Part shown: piece after piece, positions 19,592 to 27,648 of the stretch
Numbering within the stretch: position 1 is the stretch's first letter
Layout of the letters: each line of letters opens with the position of its first letter
Assembly (NCBI GenBank): GCA_019639115.1
Contig: JAHBSM010000004.1
Location: 186,001 to 250,000 of the forward strand
Length of the DNA: 64,000 nucleotides
DNA from: Acidobacteriota bacterium
Lineage (GTDB): Bacteria; Acidobacteriota; Blastocatellia; Pyrinomonadales; Pyrinomonadaceae
Direction of reading: 5' to 3'
The notes under the pieces: generated by a model
Told to the model about the DNA's origin: nothing
The model's input: the letters and a program-made list of their open reading frames with translations, nothing else
Database searches by the model: none
Translations under genes and position numbers: made by a program

Positions 19592-20916
19592 TTTACCAAA
19601 GCGCGGTCGATCAGAGCTTTGATCGCCGGATAAGAGAGCTCTCTGAGCCGAATGCCATTGACGAATATCGTCGGAGTGCCATCTACGCGGACGGCGTTCG
19701 CATCCGCAATATCACGACGGATAACGTCTGCGGTTCTCTCGGCGTTAGAGTCTAGCTTAAATTGATCGACGTTCAAACCGGCCATTCCCGCGTAGCGTAA
19801 CAGCGAAGCTTCATCGAGCGACTGCTGATTTTTATACAGCAATTCGATAAAGGGAAAGAACTTGCCCTGAGCGTGGGCGGCAGCGGCAGCACGGGCCGCC
19901 GTCCTTGCGTTCGGATGGATCGCGTCGATCGGATAATTGCGAACGACCAGCCGGATCTTGCCGGGATATTCGCCCATCAACTGTTTGATCACCGGATGGG
20001 TAGCGGCGCACGCCGAACACTGAAAATCGCTGAACATTACGACAGTGACAGGAGCAGCAGCCGGACCATCCGATGGCGAACCTTCGGTCGCGATCTTGTA
20101 AACCGGCGGTTCGGGCATCTTGTAGAGCACCTTGGCCTGATATTTTTTGAGAAGCCGATCCCTGAGAGCTTCTTCGAGTCCCTCGCGTTCCTCGTCAGTG
20201 AAGGTCTTCATCTTGTTCGTGATCTCGCGAGCCATCAATTCGCCGGCGTCGATGCCCAACGACTTCGCCTCGATCGGCACGAGCAGGTCCATTAGACGGC
20301 CGTCGAGCTCTTCGAGGATCAATTCGGCAAGCTGGGCCCTGGCCTCGTAAAGGTCGTCTTTGGCGTATTCGTCATATTCGGCGATGGTCACGGGCTTTCC
20401 GTTGACCGTAGCGATCACGTCCGTCGGAGCAAAAGCCGGTGAATTTATGTCCTTGCCCAACGTGACCTTATATTTGGCACGCAAACGCGCGACCAGATCA
20501 GCGACGGCTTTCTGCTCGGGTTCCGAGCGGAGAAACGCTATGACGCGTTCGCGAGCCTCTTTGGGCATAAAGGCGGCAAGCGCCTGTGCGTTGGCCTCAG
20601 TGGCCTTTGCTATTTCAGCTTCCGATGGATCGGGCACCTTTCGCCGTTCGGCGCCGATCACTTTGTCGGTCGTCGTATTGAGCGCGGCGGCTTCGAGATC
20701 GAGCACGCGTTGACCGATCAACTGGTCGCGGATCTCGGCGCGGAGGCTTCGAGTGAACTCCGGCATCCCGTCAATGACCTTTCTGAGGTCCTCGGAAAGA
20801 TCTTTGGTCTTGATGGTCGCCCCGCCAGCCGTCGCGAGAACATCTTCGGGTTTCTGTGAGTAGTTTGCGGCGGCCGCTGCGGCCACCATTGTCAGGGTCA
20901 AAAGGATCTGTTTCAT
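19588..20916 (-). CDS. SurA-like/DsbA-like fusion: secreted chaperone-thiol oxidoreductase
   Basis: The 442-residue exported protein has a signal peptide (MKQILLTLTMVAAAAAANYS). Two successive SurA-N-like helical segments follow: about 25-152, starting VLATAGGATIKTKDLSEDL, and about 166-267, starting VIATVNGKPVTIAEYDEY. The C-terminal thioredoxin/DsbA domain (about 288-440) has the active site CSAC (Cys300, Cys303) in FSDFQCSACAATHP and the cis-proline in VDGTPTIFVNG. The architecture suggests a periplasmic protein that binds unfolded clients and oxidises or isomerises their thiols. It heads the overlapping chain leading to xdhC. The P450 gene lies 81 bp upstream on the same strand and could be in the same transcript. 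The ATG at 20916 has no strong ribosome site. Confidence 0.88.
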   Translation of the reverse strand: MKQILLTLTMVAAAAAANYSQKPEDVLATAGGATIKTKDLSEDLRKVIDGMPEFTRSLRAEIRDQLIGQRVLDLEAAALNTTTDKVIGAERRKVPDPSEAEIAKATEANAQALAAFMPKEARERVIAFLRSEPEQKAVADLVARLRAKYKVTLGKDINSPAFAPTDVIATVNGKPVTIAEYDEYAKDDLYEARAQLAELILEELDGRLMDLLVPIEAKSLGIDAGELMAREITNKMKTFTDEEREGLEEALRDRLLKKYQAKVLYKMPEPPVYKIATEGSPSDGPAAAPVTVVMFSDFQCSACAATHPVIKQLMGEYPGKIRLVVRNYPIDAIHPNARTAARAAAAAHAQGKFFPFIELLYKNQQSLDEASLLRYAGMAGLNVDQFKLDSNAERTADVIRRDIADANAVRVDGTPTIFVNGIRLRELSYPAIKALIDRALVK

Positions 20917-20997
20917 GAGTTACAACGAGATTCTAACAGATGATAAGCGCAGATATGATGCCGAAAGGGCCGCACGGTTTGGTCGGCGGGCGAAAAA

Positions 20998-22362
20998 TCA
21001 GTGCGCCTGTCGGGGTTCGAGCGTCATGCGAAGCCCGTATTTCGGCCGCAAGGTTATTAGCGGCTTGGCCTCGACCGGGTGGCCCGCGACGAGTTTTGGA
21101 GCCCAGCGGCGAGCGAGCGTCGCCAGTACAATGATGCCCTCGGTCCAGGCGAAGCTCTCCCCAATGCAACGCCGGGCGCCGGCGCCAAATGGGAAATAGA
21201 TATAGCGGCTGCCGGCTTCTTTGACGCTGATCCGCTCCCAGCGATCTGGACGAAACTCGTCAGCGTCATCCCAGAATCTGGCGTCGCGGTGCATCACCGC
21301 CGGACTCATAAGCACGGTAGTTCCGGGCGCGATCCTGTTTTCGCGCAGTTCGTGTTCGGCTACCGCTTCGCGTCCGACAGCCCAGGCGGGCGGATAGAGC
21401 CGCATGGATTCGGCTATGACGGCTTCGGTAAATCTCAAATGTTCTACGTCGTTCAGGCTCGCGGGGCGGTCTCCTAGTACCTCGTCTATCTCTCGTCTGA
21501 GCATTTCATCCGCCTCAGGATGCTCGGACAATAGATACCACGTCCACGAAAGCAGATTGGCGGTGGTCTCATGGCCGGCAAGGAAAAGGGTCATCGTTTC
21601 GTCGCGTACCTGGTCATCCGACATCCGGCTGCCGTCGTCCTCGTCACGCGTCGAGAGCAGCATCGAGAGGAGGTCGCCGTGATCGACCCCGGAGCGTCGC
21701 CTATCCTCGATCATTTCAAAGATGATACGGTCGAGCGTCGCCTTTGAACGGCGGAATCGCAGCGAATGCGGGAGCGGCAGCTTTTCGAGCACCGAAGAAA
21801 ACGGCAGAAGCAGAACGCTGAACATCTCGACGATCTCGGTGAGACAACGCCCGACATCGTCTGCATCGTCGTCAACGTCGGCGCTGAATAGCGTCCTGCC
21901 GACTATCCTCAGCGTGAGCAGCATCATCTCGCGGTCGATATCGGTAACCGATCCGGGCTGCCATTTTAACGCAGTCTCTTCAGCCAGGGCGGACATCGTA
22001 TCCGCATAACCGGCGATCCGTGACCGGTGGAATACCGGCTGCATCATCCGCCGCTGTCGCAAGTGAAAAGACCCTTCGCTTGTAAGAAGCCCGTCGCCGA
22101 GCAACGAGCGCGCACGCTTGAGCACAGGGCCTTTTTCGAATTTATGTGCGTTGACGACCAACACGTCGCGGACGAGGTCCGGGTGGTTAATGAAAACAAC
22201 TCGCCTCGGGCCCATTCGGAACCGCGTGATGTCACCCATGGCGGCCTGCGACCGGAGAAACTCCAATCTGTGGCGGCCCAACATCGGGAACACTCGATCG
22301 AACCATCCAAGTTTGGGCGGTTGCGGTCCTGTTTGCTCAATACTATTGGCCGAAGATCGCAT
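20998..22362 (-). CDS. Cytochrome P450
   Basis: The 454-residue soluble P450 is complete. It has the I-helix oxygen-activation motif AGHETT (262-267), the ExxR pair Glu318/Arg321 in ESMRLYPPAW, the RPDRW meander and the haem loop FPFGAGARRCIGE with thiolate Cys399. There is no membrane anchor. The N-terminus has proline-rich GPQPPKLGW. The long E-helix region and AWAVGREAVAEHEL resemble fatty-acid or terpene hydroxylases of CYP102/CYP110 type, but no substrate can be named. No redox-partner gene is adjacent. A GGAGAT ribosome site precedes the ATG. It is divergent from an aminotransferase gene across only 36 bp. Confidence 0.95.
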   Translation of the reverse strand: MRSSANSIEQTGPQPPKLGWFDRVFPMLGRHRLEFLRSQAAMGDITRFRMGPRRVVFINHPDLVRDVLVVNAHKFEKGPVLKRARSLLGDGLLTSEGSFHLRQRRMMQPVFHRSRIAGYADTMSALAEETALKWQPGSVTDIDREMMLLTLRIVGRTLFSADVDDDADDVGRCLTEIVEMFSVLLLPFSSVLEKLPLPHSLRFRRSKATLDRIIFEMIEDRRRSGVDHGDLLSMLLSTRDEDDGSRMSDDQVRDETMTLFLAGHETTANLLSWTWYLLSEHPEADEMLRREIDEVLGDRPASLNDVEHLRFTEAVIAESMRLYPPAWAVGREAVAEHELRENRIAPGTTVLMSPAVMHRDARFWDDADEFRPDRWERISVKEAGSRYIYFPFGAGARRCIGESFAWTEGIIVLATLARRWAPKLVAGHPVEAKPLITLRPKYGLRMTLEPRQAH

Positions 22363-22385
22363 TTAAGGTTATCTCCGAAAACTGC

Positions 22386-22391
22386 TATTTT
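22386..22391 (+). promoter_or_regulatory. Putative -10 of the aminotransferase gene
   Basis: TATTTT lies 7 nt before the ATG at 22399 with no ribosome site between. It sits inside the 36-bp gap to the divergent P450 gene. Confidence 0.3.
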
Positions 22392-22398
22392 TAATCTT

Positions 22399-23559
22399 AT
22401 GTCAGAACCCAAACCGACGAAAGTGAAACCGGATATCCGTGCGATCACTCGGCTGGTGCCCCCGAGCGGCAACCTTGTCCAAGGTCAATCCGAACTTCCT
22501 ATCGATCCTCGGCTGGCCCTGGAAGCCGCGGAGATCATAGCCGCCGGCCAGAATCATTACGGCGGAAGCGAAGGCGACGCCGGACTCCGCTCCGCCGTTG
22601 CGGAAAAATTAAAAAAATACAATCAGATCGACGTCGATCCTGACGCTCGTCCATTCGAACTGATGGTCACCAACGGCGGAACTGGAGCACTGATCGGGAT
22701 CGCCTTGAGCTATCTAAAAGGGAATTCCGCTCTTGTATTCGAGCCGTATTATCCCTATCACAAGTACATCATCGAACGATTCGGCGGCAAAACGGAACCT
22801 TTTGAACTTGACGGCCGGCTGCAGTTCGAAAAAGACCGGCTTATGGCTCATTGCCGGATGCTTCGAGATCGAAAAGAGTTTCCGCTAAAGGCCATCATCG
22901 TTTGCTCGCCCGCAAATCCAAGCGGCAAAGTTATGACCCGGGCCGAGCTCGATGCAGTTGCCGATGTTGCAAAGGAACTCGACCTGCTGGTCGTCTCGGA
23001 CGAGGTTTACGAACATTACGTCACGGGTGAGGAACCGCATATACCTATTGCACGGTCGCCTGAAATGTGGGGACGGACCATCACGGTCAATTCGTTCTCT
23101 AAATCCTGGAATATCTCGGGCTGGCGGCTCGGTTACGCCTACGGGCCGGGCGAACTGCTGGCTCCGATCAACGCAGCGGCAAATGTCATCTACGTGTGCC
23201 CCGCTACGCCGCTTCAGGCCGCACTATCGCGCGTACTGATGGCCGACAACGACTATTATGCTCGGCTGCGAGACGAGTTTGACGCCAAGCGGAGAAGTTT
23301 TTCCGCAGGCCTCGAAGAACTCGGTTTTGACATCTATGATTCGGGTTCGGCGTTCTATATCTGGGCGCGGATACCGCGTCAATTCGACGACGCGATCGCA
23401 TTCAATGAGATGCTGATGCGCGATGCCGGGGTCGGGATGACGCCCGGATCGGCGTTTGCCGACAGCGATACCTGGGACGCCCATGTCCGCATCTGCATCG
23501 CTCGCGAAGACGCTATCCTCGACGGCTCGCTCGAAAGGCTGAGATCGGCCTTGAAATGA
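22399..23559 (+). CDS. PLP-dependent aminotransferase, class I/II
   Basis: The 386-residue enzyme is of fold type I, AspAT superfamily. It shows the substrate loop NHYGGSEGDAGLRSAV, NGGTGALIGIALSYL, the cofactor Asn block CSPANPSGKVM, DEVYEHYV, and the PLP lysine in NSFSKSWNISGWRLGY. The C-terminal arginine of the substrate carboxylate site is in HVRICIARE. It most resembles aspartate/aromatic or methionine aminotransferases, and specificity is open. The frame remains open for 124 codons upstream across the P450 gene on the other strand. I chose the ATG at 22399 because homology begins there and the gap is tiny. It overlaps or abuts the downstream S46 peptidase gene. Confidence 0.92.
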   Translation: MSEPKPTKVKPDIRAITRLVPPSGNLVQGQSELPIDPRLALEAAEIIAAGQNHYGGSEGDAGLRSAVAEKLKKYNQIDVDPDARPFELMVTNGGTGALIGIALSYLKGNSALVFEPYYPYHKYIIERFGGKTEPFELDGRLQFEKDRLMAHCRMLRDRKEFPLKAIIVCSPANPSGKVMTRAELDAVADVAKELDLLVVSDEVYEHYVTGEEPHIPIARSPEMWGRTITVNSFSKSWNISGWRLGYAYGPGELLAPINAAANVIYVCPATPLQAALSRVLMADNDYYARLRDEFDAKRRSFSAGLEELGFDIYDSGSAFYIWARIPRQFDDAIAFNEMLMRDAGVGMTPGSAFADSDTWDAHVRICIAREDAILDGSLERLRSALK

Positions 23560-23582
23560 AGACAATGGGAGAGATCTACAAA

Positions 23583-25655
23583 ATGAAAAGGTTTTTGACG
23601 CTCGTAATTCTATTGAATCTAGTGCTCACCGTTCCTGTCGTGCTTGCCGACGATGGAATGTGGACGTTCGACAATCCGCCGCTCAAACAGTGGAAGGAAC
23701 GCTATAACTTCGAGCCATCGCAGGAATGGCTCGATCGCGTTCGCCTGGCCAGCCCAAAGGTCAACGGATCATCGGCCGGGTTTGTCTCGGCCAACGGCCT
23801 GATCGTGACCAATCATCACGTCGCGGCGGCCTACATCGAGCGTCTGTCGAGCAAAGAGCGAGATCTGATGAAAACGGGTTTCTATGCTCCGACATTTTCT
23901 GATGAACTCAAGGTCCCGAACGGCGAGGCTTCAATCCTGTCCTCATACGACAACGTGACGGATCGTATCCGTTCGGTCGAAAAGGATGCTGCAGACGATG
24001 TTGAGGCCGCAACCAAACGAACGAACGAGATCGCGACCATCGAAAAGGACTGTGTAGACACGACACGTCTTCGTTGCGCCGTCATTCCATTCTATAGCGG
24101 CGGGGAATATTGGCTGTATCGATTCAAGGTCTATACAGACATCCGGCTCGTAATGGCACCCGAGGAGCAGGCGGCATTCTTTGGCGGCGACTATGACAAT
24201 TTCACTTACCCGCGACATGACCTGGATTTTACGTTCCTGCGTGCGTATGAGAATGACAAGCCGGCATCGACCCCGAATTACTTCAAATGGTCCGCTACCG
24301 GAGCCAAGGACGGCGAGTTCATCCTGGTCTCGGGGTATCCGGGTTCTACGGCTCGGCTGCTGACCGTGGCTCAGCTCGCATATCAACGAGACGTCGGCAA
24401 TCCGCTTCAGAAGCAGGTCTGGGAACTCAGGCGACGAGCACTCGAGCGATATTCGAAGCGCGGAGACGAGGAATTCCGGCAGGCATGGCCGGGCATGCGC
24501 GGATTCGCCAATTCGCTCAAGCGGCTCGAAGGCCAACAGGACGGATTGCTGAACCCGCGTATGTTCGCCAAAAAGGTCGCAGAGGAAAAAGACCTGCGGG
24601 ACCGGCTTAAGGCGAGGCCTGAACTCGATAAACAATTCGCTCCGGCGTGGACGAACATTGCTGCCGCATATGACAAGCTGCCGAAGATGGCCAACCGCCT
24701 TGCTTACTCCAACGTCAGTGCCTCCCGTCTGGCGACAATAGCGCTTCAGATCGCGACCTATCACAAGGAGGTCGCCAAACCCAATGACAGCCGCTATCCG
24801 GAGTATCGTGATAGCCGTCTCGGCGGATTTCGGTCGTCGCTCATGGCCCCTGCGTCCGTCAATCTTGATCTGGAAGAAGCAGTGCTGACTGATTGGCTAA
24901 CGGATGCGCGGCGAATACTCGGAGCGGACGATCCATTCGTCAAGGCCGCTCTCGGTGATGCCGAACCGGCCGAGGTCGTCAAGCGCGCCATCCGCGAGAC
25001 CACGCTGCGTGACCCGGCCGCCAGAAAAGCTCTTGTCGAGGGCCCGGCATCTGCAGTAGATTCATCGACCGACCCGATGGTCGCTCTCGCACGCAGGATC
25101 GAGCCCATCGTGCGTGAGCTTCGCGATTGGAATGAAAAGAACATCACGTCCGTCGAGACCGCCAATGGGACAAAGATCGCTCAGGCCCGATTCGCCGTCT
25201 ATGGCAAGACGATGCCGCCCGATGCAAATTCACAGCTGCGGATCGAATACGGCAAGGTGCTGGGATATGAAGAGGATACGACACTTGTGCCTTACAAGAC
25301 GACGTTCTACGGGTTATACGACCGAGCTTTGAGCTTCGACCTGAAGCCGCCCTTCGATCTGCCGGAGCGAGTGTTGAACGCCCGTACTAAGGTCGATCTA
25401 TCGACGCCGCTCAATTTTGTCTATTCGGCCGATACGATCGGCGGCAATTCGGGTTCGCCGGTGATCAACCGCAACGCGGAACTGGTAGGGCTCAATTTTG
25501 ACAGCAATTTGCAGAAGCTCTCGAACCGTTACTGGTATATAGAGGAATCCGAAGGCTCGCGTGCCGTCGGTGTCCACTCGGCCGGCGTGATCGAGGCTCT
25601 ACGCAAGATCTACGACGCCGACAGGCTCGTAGGCGAACTGCTAGGTTCGAAATGA
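23583..25655 (+). CDS. S46-family dipeptidyl-peptidase (DPP7/DPP11-like)
   Basis: The 690-residue exported serine peptidase releases dipeptides from oligopeptides in the periplasm. It has a signal peptide (MKRFLTLVILLNLVLTVPVVLA) and the S46 start MWTFDNPP. The catalytic His is in LIVTNHHVAAAY, the Asp in YPRHDLDFTFLRAYEN, and Ser623 in GGNSGSPVINRNAELVGL. The residue 18 after the serine, which sets specificity in characterised DPP7 (Gly) and DPP11 (Arg), is Ser641 here (NFDSNLQ). The start at 23583 is preferred because GGGAGAG lies nine bases upstream and the signal peptide begins there. An ATG at 23556 would overlap the aminotransferase stop. Confidence 0.94.
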   Translation: MKRFLTLVILLNLVLTVPVVLADDGMWTFDNPPLKQWKERYNFEPSQEWLDRVRLASPKVNGSSAGFVSANGLIVTNHHVAAAYIERLSSKERDLMKTGFYAPTFSDELKVPNGEASILSSYDNVTDRIRSVEKDAADDVEAATKRTNEIATIEKDCVDTTRLRCAVIPFYSGGEYWLYRFKVYTDIRLVMAPEEQAAFFGGDYDNFTYPRHDLDFTFLRAYENDKPASTPNYFKWSATGAKDGEFILVSGYPGSTARLLTVAQLAYQRDVGNPLQKQVWELRRRALERYSKRGDEEFRQAWPGMRGFANSLKRLEGQQDGLLNPRMFAKKVAEEKDLRDRLKARPELDKQFAPAWTNIAAAYDKLPKMANRLAYSNVSASRLATIALQIATYHKEVAKPNDSRYPEYRDSRLGGFRSSLMAPASVNLDLEEAVLTDWLTDARRILGADDPFVKAALGDAEPAEVVKRAIRETTLRDPAARKALVEGPASAVDSSTDPMVALARRIEPIVRELRDWNEKNITSVETANGTKIAQARFAVYGKTMPPDANSQLRIEYGKVLGYEEDTTLVPYKTTFYGLYDRALSFDLKPPFDLPERVLNARTKVDLSTPLNFVYSADTIGGNSGSPVINRNAELVGLNFDSNLQKLSNRYWYIEESEGSRAVGVHSAGVIEALRKIYDADRLVGELLGSK

Positions 25656-25656
25656 G

Positions 25657-26127
25657 CTAGCGTTTGAACCTGACGATGAATTTGGTCCTGCGCCGCTCGC
25701 GGACAGTGCTTGTTCCTACGAATTTGGCTTTCGACGAATAGCCGATCGCGTATTCGATGTGGCCTTCGAATTGCTCGGTCTGGCGGATGTCGCGTATGGT
25801 CGATGTGCTCGTGCCGAACGATTCGCGAACCTTGCACATCCAGGGTACAAGCGCAAAAAAGACGGTCTTGAACGCCTTTCCTTTCATCCGAAGGTTCTCG
25901 CCGCCGTAATTCTGGATAGGAGGTCGGGCATCTCTGACCTCAGCTTTGTCCGGCAGGCCGCTCCCGACAAATTCGAACGTGACCGTCTCAAAGCCGCCGC
26001 TTCGAGCCTTGGTCACGCTGCGAAGTTCGCCATTGTCACGGCAGCTTCTCGTCTGCGCCGCCGATGGAGCCGCTGCGATGGTCAAGAATAGGCCGATCAC
26101 TGCTACAAGGGTGGATATTGATCTCAT
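25657..26127 (-). CDS. Secreted AMIN-like domain protein
   Basis: The 156-residue exported protein has a signal peptide MRSISTLVAVIGLFLTIAAA ending PSAAQ. A single beta-rich domain (about 30-155) follows with FETVTFEFVGSGLP, an ENLRMKGKAFKTVFFAL segment and paired cysteines. The pattern, in which a strand with VTFEF is followed by GG and an F-V-L strand, resembles AMIN-like beta domains that bind peptidoglycan or pili. This is a fold-level guess. GAGGAA lies upstream of the ATG at 26127, which supports that start over a longer in-frame version. It is convergent with the S46 gene (1 bp between stops) and divergent from mpl. Confidence 0.72.
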   Translation of the reverse strand: MRSISTLVAVIGLFLTIAAAPSAAQTRSCRDNGELRSVTKARSGGFETVTFEFVGSGLPDKAEVRDARPPIQNYGGENLRMKGKAFKTVFFALVPWMCKVRESFGTSTSTIRDIRQTEQFEGHIEYAIGYSSKAKFVGTSTVRERRRTKFIVRFKR

Positions 26128-26198
26128 ATTTGGTTTCGGTTCCTCGGTTTGGAATTTCAGCTTCCTTGGACGACAATGACTTTGCCACGATTTAGACC

Positions 26199-26204
26199 TA
26201 TTTA
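26199..26204 (+). promoter_or_regulatory. Putative -10 of mpl
   Basis: TATTTA lies 6 nt before the ATG at 26211, with no ribosome site. It is a weak match to the -10 consensus. Confidence 0.22.
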
Positions 26205-26210
26205 CTAGTG

Positions 26211-27635
26211 ATGCACTACCATTTGATCGGAATTTGCGGCACGGCCATGGCGAGCCTTGCCGGGATGCTAAAGGCGCGTGGACATCGCGTGACGGGTTCG
26301 GACCAGAATGTCTATCCACCGATGTCCACACAGCTAGAGTCGCTCGGCATCGAGATAATACATGGCTACAAGGCAGACAATGCGGACATCCCTCGTGACG
26401 TGACGGTCGTAGGCAATACGATAATGCGGGGCAATCCCGAGCTCGAAGAGGTGCTCGACCGCAAACTGCTGTACAGGTCGCAGGCTGAGACTGTAAGAGA
26501 CGAATTCATCCGCGGTAGGCGTTCTTTGGTCGTCGCCGGTACACACGGCAAGACGACCACCACGTCGCTGGCGGCGTGGATGACCGAGGTCGGCGGACTC
26601 GCTCCGTCGTTCCTGGTCGGCGGTGTCGTCCAGAATTTCGGACAGAGCTTTCGTGTGACCGATAGCGAATATTTTGTAATCGAGGGCGACGAATACGACA
26701 CGGCATTCTTTGATAAGAAACCGAAGTTCATGTCTTACCTGCCCGAGATCGCTATCGTCAACAACATCGAATTTGACCACGCCGACATTTATAAAGATCT
26801 CGAAGCGATCAAATGGCAATTCTCCAGGCTGATGAATCTTGTCCCTGGCAACGGCCGTTTGATCTGCGGTATCGATTCGCCGGTGGTCGGCGAAGTGCTC
26901 GCTTCGATGGAAGGGAAACTCTACACGCGCGTTGAGACGTTCGGCCTCTGCGATTCGGCTCGATGGCAGGCTCGCGATGTCGAGTTCACGACCGAGGGAA
27001 CCCGATTCAAGGTCTTTTGCGACAACGAGTTGTGGGCGGAATTCACCACCCGGATGTTTGGTGAGTTCAACGTTCGAAATTGTCTTTCGGTGATGATCGC
27101 CGCCGACGCATGGGGTATCTCAACGGCGAAGATGCAGGAGGCGTTCGATTCGTTCGAATCCGTCAAACGTCGTATGGAGGTCCGCGGAGTCGAATGCGGC
27201 GTCACGGTGATCGACGATTTTGCGCATCATCCGACTGCGGTCAACGAGACGCTCAAGGCGTTGCGGCAGCGTTATGACGGTAAGCGGCTGATCGCCGTTT
27301 TCGAGCCGCGTTCGCGTTCATCGCGACTCGCCGTGTTCGAAGAACAATATAGGGCAGCTTTCGACCACGCAGACAGCGTGATCATCGCCGGCGTATTCAA
27401 TCCTGAGGACGCTAAGCGATTCGGTGATAAATTGCTCGACGTGGAAAAACTTGTTGCCGATATAGCCGCGACCGGAAGACGCGCATCGACCTTTCCGAAT
27501 GCCGACGCGATCGTCGAACACCTTGCGCCTTACCTGAGCGACGGCGATGTCGTAGCCGTGATGTCCAACGGCGGCTTCGACGGCATACACGACAAACTGC
27601 TTACGGCCATCGCGGACAGGGCGGCATCTCGCTAG
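26211..27635 (+). CDS. mpl: UDP-N-acetylmuramate:L-alanyl-gamma-D-glutamyl-meso-diaminopimelate ligase
   Basis: Mpl joins recycled tripeptide directly to UDP-MurNAc, feeding salvaged wall peptides back into synthesis. The 474-residue Mur-ligase has the N-terminal UDP-binding block (HYHLIGICGTAMASLAGMLKA), the ATP P-loop GTHGKTTTTSLAAW, the EGDEYDTAFFDKKPKF and NNIEFDHADIY central motifs and the C-terminal domain VIDDFAHHPTAVNETLKA, then FEPRSRSSR. Replacement of the MurC signature by EGDEYDTAFFDK is typical of Mpl. GTG and ATG stand in tandem at the start; I use the ATG. It is convergent with dacB (13 bp gap), another wall-turnover gene. Confidence 0.95.
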   Translation: MHYHLIGICGTAMASLAGMLKARGHRVTGSDQNVYPPMSTQLESLGIEIIHGYKADNADIPRDVTVVGNTIMRGNPELEEVLDRKLLYRSQAETVRDEFIRGRRSLVVAGTHGKTTTTSLAAWMTEVGGLAPSFLVGGVVQNFGQSFRVTDSEYFVIEGDEYDTAFFDKKPKFMSYLPEIAIVNNIEFDHADIYKDLEAIKWQFSRLMNLVPGNGRLICGIDSPVVGEVLASMEGKLYTRVETFGLCDSARWQARDVEFTTEGTRFKVFCDNELWAEFTTRMFGEFNVRNCLSVMIAADAWGISTAKMQEAFDSFESVKRRMEVRGVECGVTVIDDFAHHPTAVNETLKALRQRYDGKRLIAVFEPRSRSSRLAVFEEQYRAAFDHADSVIIAGVFNPEDAKRFGDKLLDVEKLVADIAATGRRASTFPNADAIVEHLAPYLSDGDVVAVMSNGGFDGIHDKLLTAIADRAASR

Positions 27636-27648
27636 TACCAAGGCGATG

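Noticed and set aside
22027..22398. N-terminal extension of the aminotransferase by 124 codons
   Set aside because: It lies antisense to the P450 gene, has no family similarity, and a start with normal homology exists at 22399.
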